A DNA stretch of 64,000 bases, from contig NZ_CP162004.1 of the NCBI RefSeq assembly GCF_040822115.1, positions 3,643,001 to 3,707,000 on the forward strand, read 5' to 3'. Both the position numbers and the translations under genes were made by a program. Shown piece after piece: positions 53,449-62,366 of the stretch. The stretch's first letter is position 1. Each line of letters opens with the position of its first letter. The notes under the pieces were generated by a model. That model worked only from the letters and a program-made list of their open reading frames with translations. It was not told the DNA's origin and did no database searches. This DNA comes from Flavobacterium sp. WC2421 (GTDB lineage Bacteria; Bacteroidota; Bacteroidia; Flavobacteriales; Flavobacteriaceae).

Positions 53449-53834
53449 TCAGTACCAAGTACAATTCTATCCTTTCCAATTAGCTGCTTATTTTCATCGT
53501 AAAACAATAACAAAACAATAACCTCATCATCTTTACCTACATTTACTTGTGTCACTGATAATTTTTTATTTTCACTTGGTTCCAATGAAAACAACCCTTC
53601 TTGAGCATTATTAGATTGATTATTATTGATGTTGTTTTTTTTAATTACAGATAATTTATAGGACAAACTTTGAACTATTTCTGATAAATTTTCAGCTGTT
53701 CCAGTTATTTTAATACTTCCTTCAATTTCTTCCGTTTCAATTTTGGCTTTTACTACCGTATTTGAAATTTGAGAATAAGAAAGGGAAGAGACCAGTAAGA
53801 CTATTACTCCTAAAAATTTCATACCTTTTTTCAT
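53436..53834 (-). CDS. CsgH-like curli chaperone, ending at a homopolymer
   Basis: A 132-residue exported protein with a signal peptide (to about 22, ending SLSYSQ). The Ig-like domain resembles CsgH/CsgC chaperones, which hold back CsgA polymerisation in the periplasm. Features are SIKITGTAENLSEIVQSLSY, a short Asn-rich insert, GLFSLEPSENKKLSV and LLLFYDENKQLIGKDRIVLG. It stops at TAG directly after a ten-A run (GTEKKK*), where the csgE frame opens. The natural product may therefore be a CsgH-CsgE fusion, and this form may be a truncation. Confidence 0.75.
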   Translation of the reverse strand: MKKGMKFLGVIVLLVSSLSYSQISNTVVKAKIETEEIEGSIKITGTAENLSEIVQSLSYKLSVIKKNNINNNQSNNAQEGLFSLEPSENKKLSVTQVNVGKDDEVIVLLLFYDENKQLIGKDRIVLGTEKKK

Positions 53835-53836
53835 AA

Positions 53837-54376
53837 TTATTTATTATTTATAATAATTACAGCAGCACCGTTTCCAGATTGAATAACCTTCATATTCTCA
53901 GAAATTGAATTTGTACCATAATTCTGGATATTTTGATTACTACCTTGTTGAATGAGCTCCATATTTACATTATTATTTGCGTACATCGAAAGGTCTTTAA
54001 TTGAATTATTTTGACCATCTTGAACTACCTTTTGCTTGATTGAGTTTACTTCTTTATCTAATTCTAATTGATTATTATCTCCATTTTGGACAATATCAAC
54101 CTTAATAATCGCTCCTTTTAAGTTAAGATTAAGATTATTATAGTCCCCTATTTGCTTGATATTTAACCCCCCAGATTGAATTAAATTTTCAAAAGGTGTT
54201 TCTTTTTTTGAAGTAAGATAATTTTCAGAAACAAATTGAAACGTTTTTTCTTTAGAGTCAAAAGCAGAAAACCCAGATTCATCGTGTCCTAAACTTCCCT
54301 TGTTTTCTTGACAGAATACTAAAGAGGAAGATATAATAACAAAAAACAACAACATTCTTTTAATTGAAAGTATCAT
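53837..54376 (-). CDS. CsgB-like curli nucleator/minor subunit
   Basis: A 179-residue exported protein with a signal peptide (to about 22, ending SSLVFCQ). A low-similarity head (25-70) is followed by five or so curlin repeats with the Q-x-G-x-x-N pattern (IKQIGDYNNL, IVQNGDNNQL, VVQDGQNNSI, LIQQGSNQNI, VIQSGNGAAV). Being shorter and with fewer repeats than its neighbours, it is the best candidate for the CsgB-type nucleator that seeds CsgA fibres on the cell surface. Only one base separates its stop from the csgH start. Confidence 0.8.
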   Translation of the reverse strand: MILSIKRMLLFFVIISSSLVFCQENKGSLGHDESGFSAFDSKEKTFQFVSENYLTSKKETPFENLIQSGGLNIKQIGDYNNLNLNLKGAIIKVDIVQNGDNNQLELDKEVNSIKQKVVQDGQNNSIKDLSMYANNNVNMELIQQGSNQNIQNYGTNSISENMKVIQSGNGAAVIIINNK

Positions 54377-54394
54377 AAATATTCTTTTTAATTA

Positions 54395-54437
54395 ATACTG
54401 ATGAAATTGTTCTATCTAAAAACAATTCCATCAGTAT
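54395..54437 (-). terminator. Hairpin after csgA copy 4
   Basis: ATACTGATG-AATTGTT pairs with AACAATT-CATCAGTAT (one mismatch, 8-base loop). It separates the csgA-like genes from the assembly genes. Its downstream side is T-rich but not a pure T-run, so it may reduce rather than stop read-through. Confidence 0.6.
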
Positions 54438-54465
54438 ACTATTAGTATCTAATTCAAAACGCTCC

Positions 54466-55491
54466 TTAATTTGATTGTACTACATTAGAAATATTACTAC
54501 CCCCATTTTGATTAACATAACTTGTATGTAAATCTCCAGTTTGAATAGTTGCAGCAAAATTTAAATCTCCATTAAACTGGTAAATCTCTGATCTATTTGA
54601 GTCTCCATTTTGCATTGAACTTGCTTCATTTTCATCACCATAATATTGTTGAATAAACGAATAGTTAACCGCTCCATTTTGATTAATTGCAGCTTCATTA
54701 GAATCACCATATTGATCGGTATAACTTGAATTATTATCTCCAACAACGTTAATTGAAGCATTATTAAAACCCCCATGTTGATAACTCCATGAAGTGTTAC
54801 TGTTCCCGTTTTGACTTAAATCTGCATTATTTGCATCGCCATATTGAGATGTAATAGAGTAATTAAAATCTCCAATTTGATCATGCTTTGCAAAATTCGA
54901 ATCCACATATTGATACGAATAGGACCTATTACTATTTCCTACTTGATTTTGTGAAGTAGAATTATTTGAACCTCCTACATCCCATGCGCCTTGCGAAGCT
55001 TCGGCAGTATTTGAGTCCCCTATTTGAGTTTGTTTAGCGCTATTATTACCGCCTACAGTTGCATATTTATGCGTACTCCCATCCAACCAATCTATATAGA
55101 AATACTTATTTTGATGCACTGATGCCCTATTGCTATTTCCTTCTTGAACTTGAGAGGAAGAATTGACTGCACTTCCTTGCTCAGCATACGAATTATTAAA
55201 ACTACCAGTTTGATCTTGAACGGCTAAATGCCCAGTTCCTATTTGGTCAATTTTAGCACTATTTGAATCTCCTTTTTGATCTTGATCTGCATTGTTTAAA
55301 GTGCCTAACTGAAATACATCTCCAGCATTAGCGCTACCATTTTGCAACACATCCGAAGTATTAGACAATCCTGTTTGAAGTACTACACCATTATTTGCAA
55401 CTCCTATTTGATCCACTTTGCTTTCATTTCCTTGAGCAGTTACTATAGTTCCAATTAACAGTAAAGAGATACTTACAATTATTTTTTTCAT
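54466..55491 (-). CDS. CsgA-like curlin subunit, copy 4
   Basis: A 341-residue exported amyloid subunit. A signal peptide (MKKIIVSISLLLIGTIVTAQ) is followed by about fifteen curlin repeats of roughly 22 residues. These carry the N-x-x-x-x-Q-x-G signature (DVLQNGSANAGDVFQLGTLN, AKHDQIGDFNYSITSQYGDA, ATIQTGDLHTSYVNQNGGSN). They stack as beta-arches, and the protein ends with the conserved block SNISNVVQSN. Of the four copies its leader and first repeat are the most diverged. Confidence 0.9.
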   Translation of the reverse strand: MKKIIVSISLLLIGTIVTAQGNESKVDQIGVANNGVVLQTGLSNTSDVLQNGSANAGDVFQLGTLNNADQDQKGDSNSAKIDQIGTGHLAVQDQTGSFNNSYAEQGSAVNSSSQVQEGNSNRASVHQNKYFYIDWLDGSTHKYATVGGNNSAKQTQIGDSNTAEASQGAWDVGGSNNSTSQNQVGNSNRSYSYQYVDSNFAKHDQIGDFNYSITSQYGDANNADLSQNGNSNTSWSYQHGGFNNASINVVGDNNSSYTDQYGDSNEAAINQNGAVNYSFIQQYYGDENEASSMQNGDSNRSEIYQFNGDLNFAATIQTGDLHTSYVNQNGGSNISNVVQSN

Positions 55492-55508
55492 AATTAATTC
55501 ATTTTATA

Positions 55509-55534
55509 AAGGGATAGCAAAAAAGCTACCCCTT
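55509..55534 (-). terminator. Intercistronic hairpin after csgA copy 3
   Basis: AAGGG-TAGC pairs with GCTA-CCCTT across a 6-base loop. It is one of three related AAGGGATA hairpins placed after csgA copies. Confidence 0.55.
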
Positions 55535-55547
55535 AATCTATTATAAA

Positions 55548-56768
55548 TTAATTTGATTGTGTTACATTAGAGATATTACTATTCCCAATTTGACTAACTG
55601 TACTCATATGAGACATCCCTGATTGACTAGTTGTTGCTATATTTAAATCCCCTAATTGCAAAATACTTGACACATTAGAATTTCCATTTTGCATTGAAGT
55701 AGCCCTATTATTATCACCAGTTTGATCCGATATTGATTCATTCGAATTTCCTACTTGACTTTCATAAGATGTATTTCTATCACCATGTTGTATAGCGATT
55801 GCAAAATTAGAATCACCCAGTTGAACTTGTGTAGCATCACCATTAGAAGCATCACCAAAAATTCCTTGACCTATACCAGCAATATTACCATTACCAGTTT
55901 GAGTTTGTCTTGCTTCATTAGATCCACCAATTGATGAATCGTTTTGATAAACAACTGCCAAGTTAGAATTACCCAATTGATATTGATCAGACCAGTTCCC
56001 ATTATCCCCTTGCGTAGCAAAAGCGATATTACTTACCCCATTCTGTGTTTGAATTGCAGAATGATCAGCTCCAACTTGATAAATTACAGCTCCATTTAAT
56101 GAACCTGTTTGTTTTTGTTTTGCCGTGTTATCTTCTCCATATTGATTAATTAAAGCATTATTCAAGCTTCCATTTTGATCTTGTTTTCCATAGTTATCAT
56201 CTCCTGCTTGGGTAATAAAAGCTATATTCCCTGCTGAGTGATTTGGACCAGAACTTTGATCTTGATACGCTTTGTTTTTATCCCCTACTTGCACAACAGT
56301 AGCAAGATTATTATCATACAATTGTTTTTGCTCAGAAATATTTTTGTTACCAGTTTGTGTCGCTGTAGCAACATTATTTTCGGCATTTCCAGCACCTTGG
56401 CTAATAATTGCTTTGTTTTTATCACCCAATTGTGTCACTGTACCTTTATTTAAATCTCCATCTTGTTTTACGTTTGATGTGTTTTTATTTCCAGTCTGTT
56501 TAACAGTAGCATCATTGCTCACACCACTAATTGGAGAAACTGACCCAAGTTGTTTTACTATTGAACTATTTTCTTGCCCAAGTTGGTTAACATCCGAAGT
56601 ATTCGTTGTTCCTTTTTGCGAAACATCAGAGATATTCGACAATCCAGCTTGAACCACTAAGGCATCATTTGCTGTTCCCGTTTGATTTACTGTACTTCCA
56701 TTACTCTGTGCAACAGCGACAGAACCTACTAACAGTATCGCGGAGATGCTTAAAATTACTTTTTTCAT
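55548..56768 (-). CDS. CsgA-like curlin subunit, copy 3
   Basis: The longest of the four subunits at 406 residues. The signal peptide MKKVILSISAILLVGSVAVA is nearly the same as in copies 1 and 2. About eighteen repeats follow, with Lys in many core positions (ATVKQTGNKNTSNVKQDGDL, AIISQGAGNAENN, TVVQVGDKNKAYQDQ). The Lys-rich composition sets it apart from the Tyr/Ser-rich copies 1 and 2. It ends SNISNVTQSN. It may be a longer structural subunit or a more soluble one; function by family only. Confidence 0.92.
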   Translation of the reverse strand: MKKVILSISAILLVGSVAVAQSNGSTVNQTGTANDALVVQAGLSNISDVSQKGTTNTSDVNQLGQENSSIVKQLGSVSPISGVSNDATVKQTGNKNTSNVKQDGDLNKGTVTQLGDKNKAIISQGAGNAENNVATATQTGNKNISEQKQLYDNNLATVVQVGDKNKAYQDQSSGPNHSAGNIAFITQAGDDNYGKQDQNGSLNNALINQYGEDNTAKQKQTGSLNGAVIYQVGADHSAIQTQNGVSNIAFATQGDNGNWSDQYQLGNSNLAVVYQNDSSIGGSNEARQTQTGNGNIAGIGQGIFGDASNGDATQVQLGDSNFAIAIQHGDRNTSYESQVGNSNESISDQTGDNNRATSMQNGNSNVSSILQLGDLNIATTSQSGMSHMSTVSQIGNSNISNVTQSN

Positions 56769-56785
56769 GATTTTTATTTTTTATA

Positions 56786-56813
56786 AAGGGATAACATTTT
56801 AATATTATCCCCT
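56786..56813 (-). terminator. Intercistronic hairpin after csgA copy 2
   Basis: GGGATAA (56788-56794) pairs with TTATCCC (56805-56811), with a short T-run beyond. It is related in sequence to the hairpins at 55509 and 57892. Confidence 0.55.
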
Positions 56814-56821
56814 ATTAAGTT

Positions 56822-57616
56822 TTAATTTGATTGTGTTACGTTAGAAATATTACTAGCTCCGTTTTGGTTAACATTGCTAGAATGCATATCTCCTGTTTGG
56901 GTAGTTGCAGCAAAGTTAAAATCACCTCCATATTGTCCAATATAAGATTGATTTGAATCTCCATCTTGAATTGAAAAAGCTTCATTAGAATCACTACTTT
57001 GATAAACTGTAGAGTTGTTGAAGTTTCCTGTTTGTGTAGTTTCGGCTAAATTAAAATCAGCACTAAAATATTGATCAACGTGCGAATAGTTTGAATCTCC
57101 TGTTTGAATTTGCGCAATCTCATTAGAATTCCCTGGACTTGAAGTACCACTACCAGAATAACTGTTTTGATGTGCATAGGCAGTATTACCATTTCCTACT
57201 TGTGCAGTATTAATGATATTATCATTCCCATTTTGCCAAGAATCAGAGTAGTTACTATTCCCTTCTTGAGTTGTACGAGAAAAGTTAGTATCCCCATTAA
57301 CACCTACAACAGCATTGTTTAAGTTACCTATTTGATTTGTTCCACTGTCATTTGAAGAACCCACTTGACTAATCCACGCACTGTTAGAGTCTCCTAATTG
57401 ATCCATATCGGCAATGTTAGTAGCGCCTAACTGAATAACATCTCCGTTATTAGAGTTACCATTTTGCATTACATCAGATGCATTAGACATACCAGTTTGA
57501 CTAACCATTGCGTCATTAGCCGTTCCTGTTTGATTCACAGTACTCCCATTACTTTGTGCAACTGCAGCTGCACTTACTAGTAGCATCGCTGAGATGCTTA
57601 AAATTACTTTTTTCAT
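56822..57616 (-). CDS. CsgA-like curlin subunit, copy 2
   Basis: A 264-residue exported curlin with about eleven repeats. The signal peptide is MKKVILSISAMLLVSAAAVA. The repeat region is rich in Asn, Ser, Gln, Tyr and Gly (DVMQNGNSNNGDVIQLGATN, WISQVGSSNDSGTNQIGNLN, SYIGQYGGDFNFAATTQTGD) and ends SNISNVTQSN. The ATG at 57616 matches the paralogues; 13 upstream codons fall in a promoter region shared with copy 1. The C-terminal 80 residues are very close to copy 1, so the two arose by recent duplication. Confidence 0.93.
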   Translation of the reverse strand: MKKVILSISAMLLVSAAAVAQSNGSTVNQTGTANDAMVSQTGMSNASDVMQNGNSNNGDVIQLGATNIADMDQLGDSNSAWISQVGSSNDSGTNQIGNLNNAVVGVNGDTNFSRTTQEGNSNYSDSWQNGNDNIINTAQVGNGNTAYAHQNSYSGSGTSSPGNSNEIAQIQTGDSNYSHVDQYFSADFNLAETTQTGNFNNSTVYQSSDSNEAFSIQDGDSNQSYIGQYGGDFNFAATTQTGDMHSSNVNQNGASNISNVTQSN

Positions 57617-57696
57617 AATAAATATATTTAATTGGTTATTAATACAAGTTATCATGTAGGTTTTAAAAATGATTTGGGAAAAATTTTTAAAAAGAA
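57617..57696 (-). promoter_or_regulatory. Upstream region of csgA copy 2, duplicated from copy 1
   Basis: About 80 bp just before the start are almost the same as 59008-59084 before copy 1. They include TACAAGTTATCA, GATTTGGGAA and AATTTTTAAAAA. Copies 3 and 4 lack this block, so copies 1 and 2 each probably have their own promoter. Confidence 0.7.
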
Positions 57697-57891
57697 ATAC
57701 TATAGCATAGTGCTATTTATTTCTAAATAGTTGAGCATATTTTATTTAAAAAATCTGCGCTTTTTAATCAAAATATAAACTTTAAGGAAATTCAAATTAA
57801 TTATTTTAAAAGAATAAATCAGTATCTTTAAGTATTATAGTAATATCAATACAATAGCTACTATTAGAATTAAAAAATTGTTCTTAAAAAG

Positions 57892-57917
57892 AAGGGATAG
57901 TTATATAACTATCCCTT
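57892..57917 (-). terminator. Terminator after csgA copy 1
   Basis: The palindrome AAGGGATAGTTA/TAACTATCCCTT (two central bases, TA) is followed on the minus strand by CTTTTT. It is the strongest of the three AAGGGATA hairpins. Confidence 0.7.
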
Positions 57918-57930
57918 AATTAGATTTGCA

Positions 57931-59007
57931 TTAATTTGATTGTGTAACATTAGAAATATTACTCGCACCGTTTTGATTAACATAACTATTATGCATATCT
58001 CCTGTTTGAGAAGTTGCAGCATAATTCATATTACCACCATACTGCGATATACCTGATTGATTTGAATCTCCGTTTTGAATAGAAAAAGCTTCATTTGAAT
58101 CAGTTACTTGATAAACTGTAGAATTATTGTAATTTCCATCTTGTGTAGTTTCAGCTAAATTAAAGCTAGAAGTACCTCCATATTGGTCAACATGAATGTA
58201 ATTTGAATTCCCAGTTTGAATTTGAACAATCTCATTAGAATCACCAATTTGATGTGCATAAGCAACATTACTATCTCCATGTTGAGTAGTTAAAATGCTA
58301 TTATCATTCCCTATTTGCCATTCATCAGAAAAGTTACCGTTACCAAATTGTTCAGCCCATGAATAATTTCTATCACCAACTACACTAGTAGCATACGCTC
58401 CATTATTATCCCCTTGGTCTTGATTACTTCCATTACTATTCTCATTTCCTACTTGGCTAACACTAGAATAATTATTTCCACCATGTTGATACATACCAGA
58501 TTGATTATCATTACCTTGCTGAGACTGTATAGTAGTACTAGTACTTGCTCCATTAGAATACCCTTGCAAACTACTTGCATTATTACGATCCCCTATTTGA
58601 GTTTGAGTAGCAACATTATTACCTCCAGCACCATATAAATCAGCAAGATATACATTTTGATGTGCTCTAGCATAATTAGAGTTCCCATCTTGCACTTGAG
58701 TTATTGAATTGCTTTCATTCGCTTGCTCTGCAAATGCATCATTAGAAACCCCAGTTTGATCGATCGACGCCATATGACTTGTTCCCAATTGATCAATTTT
58801 AGCAATGTTAGTAGCTCCTAGTTGCGCAACATTAGCATCATTACTTGCACCATTTTGTAGTACATTAGACCCATTTGACAAACCTGTTTGAGCTACTAAG
58901 GCGTCATTTGACGTTCCCGTTTGATTCACTGTACTTCCGTTACTTTGCGCAACTGCGGCTGCACCTACTAGCAGCATCGCGGAGATGCTTAAAATTACTT
59001 TTTTCAT
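57931..59007 (-). CDS. CsgA-like curlin subunit, copy 1
   Basis: A 358-residue exported curlin and the first gene of the leftward locus. The signal peptide is MKKVILSISAMLLVGAAAVA. About fifteen repeats follow (NVLQNGASNDANVAQLGATN, WAEQFGNGNFSDEWQIGNDN, STVYQVTDSNEAFSIQNGDS), ending SNISNVTQSN. An internal stretch (about 135-200) is richer in Ser and less regular. Being first, with its own duplicated promoter and terminator, it is likely the most highly expressed, major fibre subunit. Confidence 0.93.
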   Translation of the reverse strand: MKKVILSISAMLLVGAAAVAQSNGSTVNQTGTSNDALVAQTGLSNGSNVLQNGASNDANVAQLGATNIAKIDQLGTSHMASIDQTGVSNDAFAEQANESNSITQVQDGNSNYARAHQNVYLADLYGAGGNNVATQTQIGDRNNASSLQGYSNGASTSTTIQSQQGNDNQSGMYQHGGNNYSSVSQVGNENSNGSNQDQGDNNGAYATSVVGDRNYSWAEQFGNGNFSDEWQIGNDNSILTTQHGDSNVAYAHQIGDSNEIVQIQTGNSNYIHVDQYGGTSSFNLAETTQDGNYNNSTVYQVTDSNEAFSIQNGDSNQSGISQYGGNMNYAATSQTGDMHNSYVNQNGASNISNVTQSN

Positions 59008-59084
59008 AAAAATATATTTAATTGGTTATTATACAAGTTATCAAGTAGGATTTAAAAATGATTTGGGAATAATTTTTAAAAATG
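59008..59084 (-). promoter_or_regulatory. Upstream region of csgA copy 1, shared with copy 2
   Basis: The same roughly 80-bp block as 57617-57696. TAACTTG within it resembles a -7 element with one T missing. The conservation stops near 59085. Confidence 0.6.
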
Positions 59085-59890
59085 AAATAGAGCTAAATTG
59101 TTAAATTTAATTTACACAAATCTAGGTCTTGAATGCTTATTAAAAAACAGGTATAAATACCCGATTCGTAAAATATTAACGTTTTACACGTTAAAGAGTT
59201 GATTTATTCGATGAACTACACTTCATAATGAATAATTTACAATAAAACCCTAATAAGTTAATATGCAAACCTATTATAATACTTACAAACTATTATTTCA
59301 CATCATTTATTCGCTAAATGTCTACTACTAATTACTATTTAATAATGAAACACATTGATGATGAAAAATTGTAAAAACAACATCCTAAATTATTGTTGCC
59401 AAATTATCTTTCTTACATTCCTTTATGCAACAGCTGAGCCGTCTATTAACAACATCTCAGAGCAACTTAAAACTAATTTTATTCAAAATACGTTCAAGTT
59501 ATTATTACTTCAAGTTATTGATTAGATTTACAAAAGGATTTACGAATCATTTTTACAAAAAGGAACACAAGATTAGTGCGCCATTTCCTCTTAGAATTTG
59601 TAAGGTATTCTTTAACAAACCGGAATCAATACTTTTTTCGTCAAAATGTAAACATACCCGACTAAATACATATTTAAATTACTATATGATAAAAAATTAG
59701 ATAAAAAACACTCTAATTATTAAAAAATATCATAATAACGAACCTCAATTTCAACATTATTTTATTCCTTAAAAATTTTATCTCATCTTTTATCCTTTTT
59801 ATAAAATCCAAAAAAAACAATAACACATCATAACTTCATCTAATCAAGATTAAAACACCTTTAACCGATAATGGAATACCCCAACGCAAA
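59085..59890. other. Long intergenic region upstream of the curli locus
   Basis: About 800 bp with no convincing gene. Two short palindromes lie 140-190 bases upstream of csgA copy 1: GGTATAAATACC (59150-59161) and TTAACGT-5-ACGTTAA (59176-59194). Both are possible operator sites. A 91-codon rightward frame at 59425-59700 has no export signal or known similarity and atypical composition, and I do not call it. Confidence 0.5.
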
Positions 59891-59920
59891 AAAAAAGCCT
59901 ATCCAAAAGGATAGGCTTTT
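59891..59920 (-). terminator. Terminator of the type III glutamine synthetase gene
   Basis: AAAAGCCTATCC pairs with GGATAGGCTTTT across a 4-base loop, with a long T-run on the minus strand. Confidence 0.85.
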
Positions 59921-59943
59921 ACTTGAAATAATAGAATTACTTA

Positions 59944-62133
59944 TTATTTTGTAAATAACAATTCTCTGTATTTAGTTAAAGTCCAAAGTTCATTATCAAC
60001 TAAAAGTTCTAGTTTATCACAATGCTCACGGATTATTTCAAAGTAAGGTTTTACTTTGTCACAATACGCTTCAGCCATTTCTTGAGCATCAGTCAATACG
60101 TTTGCTTTTTTTCTTTCGTTTGTCATAGCAAGTACTTTTGAATTGATTCCTTCAATATGTTTTGAAATTTCTTTGATAATGATAATTTGCTCTTTAGCAA
60201 TTGTTTCAAAATCAGATCCAAAAATATCTTTCAATCCTTTTACATTTTCGATTAACGTATTTTGGTAACGAATTGCAGTTGGAATTACATGATTTGTTGA
60301 AATATCACCTAAAACTCTACCTTCAATTTGAATTTTCTTAGTGTACTCTTCTAATTCAATTTCGTAACGTGCTTCTACTTCGACATGGTTCATAATACCC
60401 ATTTCCGAAAATAAATCTAAAGCTTGTTTTGATGCTCTAGCTTTTAATGCTTGTGGTGTTGTTTTAAAATTACTCAACCCTCTTTTTGCAGCTTCTTTTT
60501 CCCAAGCTTCACTATACCCATCCCCTTCAAAAAGGATTTTTTTAGAATGCTTGATATATTCTCTTAACACATTGAAGATAGCATCATCTTTCTTCATGTC
60601 TTTTGTTTCAATTAATAAATCAACTTCCTTTTTAAAGTCTTTTAATTGTTTTGCAACAATCGTATTTAAAGTGGTCATTGCATTTGAACAGTTTGCTGTA
60701 GAACCTACTGCTCTGAACTCAAATTTATTTCCTGTAAAAGCAAAAGGCGATGTTCTATTTCTATCGGTATTATCAAGAATTACTTCTGGAATTTTCCCCA
60801 CAACATTTAATTTTAAATCTGTTTTTTCTTCAGGAGATAATTTTCCTGTAGTCACCCCTTCTAATTCAGCTAATACTTTAGTCAACTGTGCTCCAATGAA
60901 AACAGAAATAATTGCTGGTGGTGCTTCATTAGCTCCTAACCTATGGTCATTACTTGCCGTAGCAATTGCAGCTCTTAACAAAGCTTCGTGATCATTAACC
61001 GCTTTAATCGTATTTATAAAGAAAGCTAAAAACTGTAAGTTAGTCATAGGGGTTTTACTAGGGCTCAATAAATTAACTCCAGTATCAGTTGCTAAAGACC
61101 AGTTATTATGTTTTCCAGAACCATTAACTCCTTTAAACGGTTTTTCATGTAGCAATACTTTTAAATCATGACGTTCAGCCACTTTTTGCATTACATCCAT
61201 CAATAAACAGTTGTGATCTACTGCAAGATTAGTTTCTTCAAAAATTGGAGCAAACTCAAATTGGTTTGGCGCTACCTCATTATGACGTGTTTTTACTGGT
61301 ATACCCAATAACATACATTCTTGTTCTAAATCTCTCATGTACGTTAATGCACGAGTAGGAATAGAACCAAAATAATGATCATCTAGTTGTTGCCCTTTTG
61401 CCGAAGTATGTCCTAGCAAAGTTCTTCCTGTCATCATAAGATCTGGACGAGATTTCGCCAATGATCTATCAATTAAGAAATATTCCTGCTCCCATCCAAG
61501 TGTAGCAGTAACCTTCTTAACATTTTTATCAAAATATTTACATACATCAGTAGCCGCTTCATCAATTGCAGACAATGCTCTTAATAAAGGAATTTTATTA
61601 TCTAATGCTTCTCCAGTGTAAGAAATAAATACAGTAGGAATGCACAAAGTAGTACCGTATATAAATGCAGGTGATGTAGGATCCCAAGCAGTATATCCTC
61701 TTGCCTCAAATGTATTTCTAATTCCCCCATTTGGAAAACTAGAAGCATCTGGTTCTTGTTGTACTAATTGAGCTCCACCAAATTTCTCTACTGGATCACT
61801 ACCATCGTATGATGTTTCAAAAAAGGCATCATGCTTTTCAGCAGTTGCGCCTGTAAGTGGCTGAAACCAGTGTGTATAATGAGTCACTCCTTTTGCCAGA
61901 GCCCACTCTTTCATACCCATTGCTATGTAATCTGCTAATTTTCTATCTATCTTAGTTCCATGCTGAACAGCACCTTGGACACCTTTAAATGCATCCGAAG
62001 TCAAATACTGCTTCATTGCCTTATCATTAAACACATTTGAACCGAAAATAGCAGATTTTCTTCCTGATTCTTCAAATTGAACTGGTTTTCTTGTAGAAGC
62101 TTCTCTCAAAGCTTGGAAACGAATTGTTGACAT
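59944..62133 (-). CDS. Glutamine synthetase type III (GSIII)
   Basis: A 729-residue ammonia-assimilating enzyme that forms glutamine from glutamate, ammonia and ATP. GSIII enzymes are large hexamer-pair forms typical of Bacteroidota. The family N-terminus, GWEQEYFLIDRSLAKSRPDL (glutamate-binding Glu), FKGVNGSGKHNNWSLATDTG, NEAPPAIISVFIGAQ and NRTSPFAFTGNKFEFRAVGS are all visible. It is divergent from the type II gene, with 233 bases between starts. A TATCTTTG promoter box lies only 13-20 bases from the ATG, so the leader is very short. Confidence 0.97.
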   Translation of the reverse strand: MSTIRFQALREASTRKPVQFEESGRKSAIFGSNVFNDKAMKQYLTSDAFKGVQGAVQHGTKIDRKLADYIAMGMKEWALAKGVTHYTHWFQPLTGATAEKHDAFFETSYDGSDPVEKFGGAQLVQQEPDASSFPNGGIRNTFEARGYTAWDPTSPAFIYGTTLCIPTVFISYTGEALDNKIPLLRALSAIDEAATDVCKYFDKNVKKVTATLGWEQEYFLIDRSLAKSRPDLMMTGRTLLGHTSAKGQQLDDHYFGSIPTRALTYMRDLEQECMLLGIPVKTRHNEVAPNQFEFAPIFEETNLAVDHNCLLMDVMQKVAERHDLKVLLHEKPFKGVNGSGKHNNWSLATDTGVNLLSPSKTPMTNLQFLAFFINTIKAVNDHEALLRAAIATASNDHRLGANEAPPAIISVFIGAQLTKVLAELEGVTTGKLSPEEKTDLKLNVVGKIPEVILDNTDRNRTSPFAFTGNKFEFRAVGSTANCSNAMTTLNTIVAKQLKDFKKEVDLLIETKDMKKDDAIFNVLREYIKHSKKILFEGDGYSEAWEKEAAKRGLSNFKTTPQALKARASKQALDLFSEMGIMNHVEVEARYEIELEEYTKKIQIEGRVLGDISTNHVIPTAIRYQNTLIENVKGLKDIFGSDFETIAKEQIIIIKEISKHIEGINSKVLAMTNERKKANVLTDAQEMAEAYCDKVKPYFEIIREHCDKLELLVDNELWTLTKYRELLFTK

Positions 62134-62145
62134 AATTTTTTTTTA

Positions 62146-62153
62146 CAAAGATA
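62146..62153 (-). promoter_or_regulatory. -7 promoter element for GSIII
   Basis: Minus-strand TATCTTTG, an exact TAnnTTTG match next to the GSIII ATG. Confidence 0.5.
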
Positions 62154-62320
62154 ACAAATACTAAGGAAAAAACCCAGATATCAGGATGAATAAAGCTCAA
62201 AAATAACCTCTTAAATTGATAATTTAAAAATTCAACCCTATAAAAAATAGGGTTTTCGTAAAAATAATAGGAATGAATACAAAAGCCCCCCCATATTTTT
62301 AACCGAATTAAAAACATCTT

Positions 62321-62328
62321 TATATTTG
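62321..62328 (+). promoter_or_regulatory. -7 promoter element for GSII
   Basis: TATATTTG, an exact TAnnTTTG match 38 bases before the GSII ATG. A TTTT at 62297-62300 sits near the -33 position. Confidence 0.5.
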
Positions 62329-62366
62329 CATGAAAATTAAAACAACCAACAAAAAATTATATTATT

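Noticed and set aside
54466..59007. CRISPR-like spaced repeats
   Set aside because: The periodic repeats are coding, about 66 bp apart, degenerate and in frame; they encode curlin repeats.
59425..59700. A 91-codon rightward reading frame upstream of the curli locus
   Set aside because: No export signal, no recognisable domain, no promoter element and unusual composition; likely chance in AT-rich DNA.
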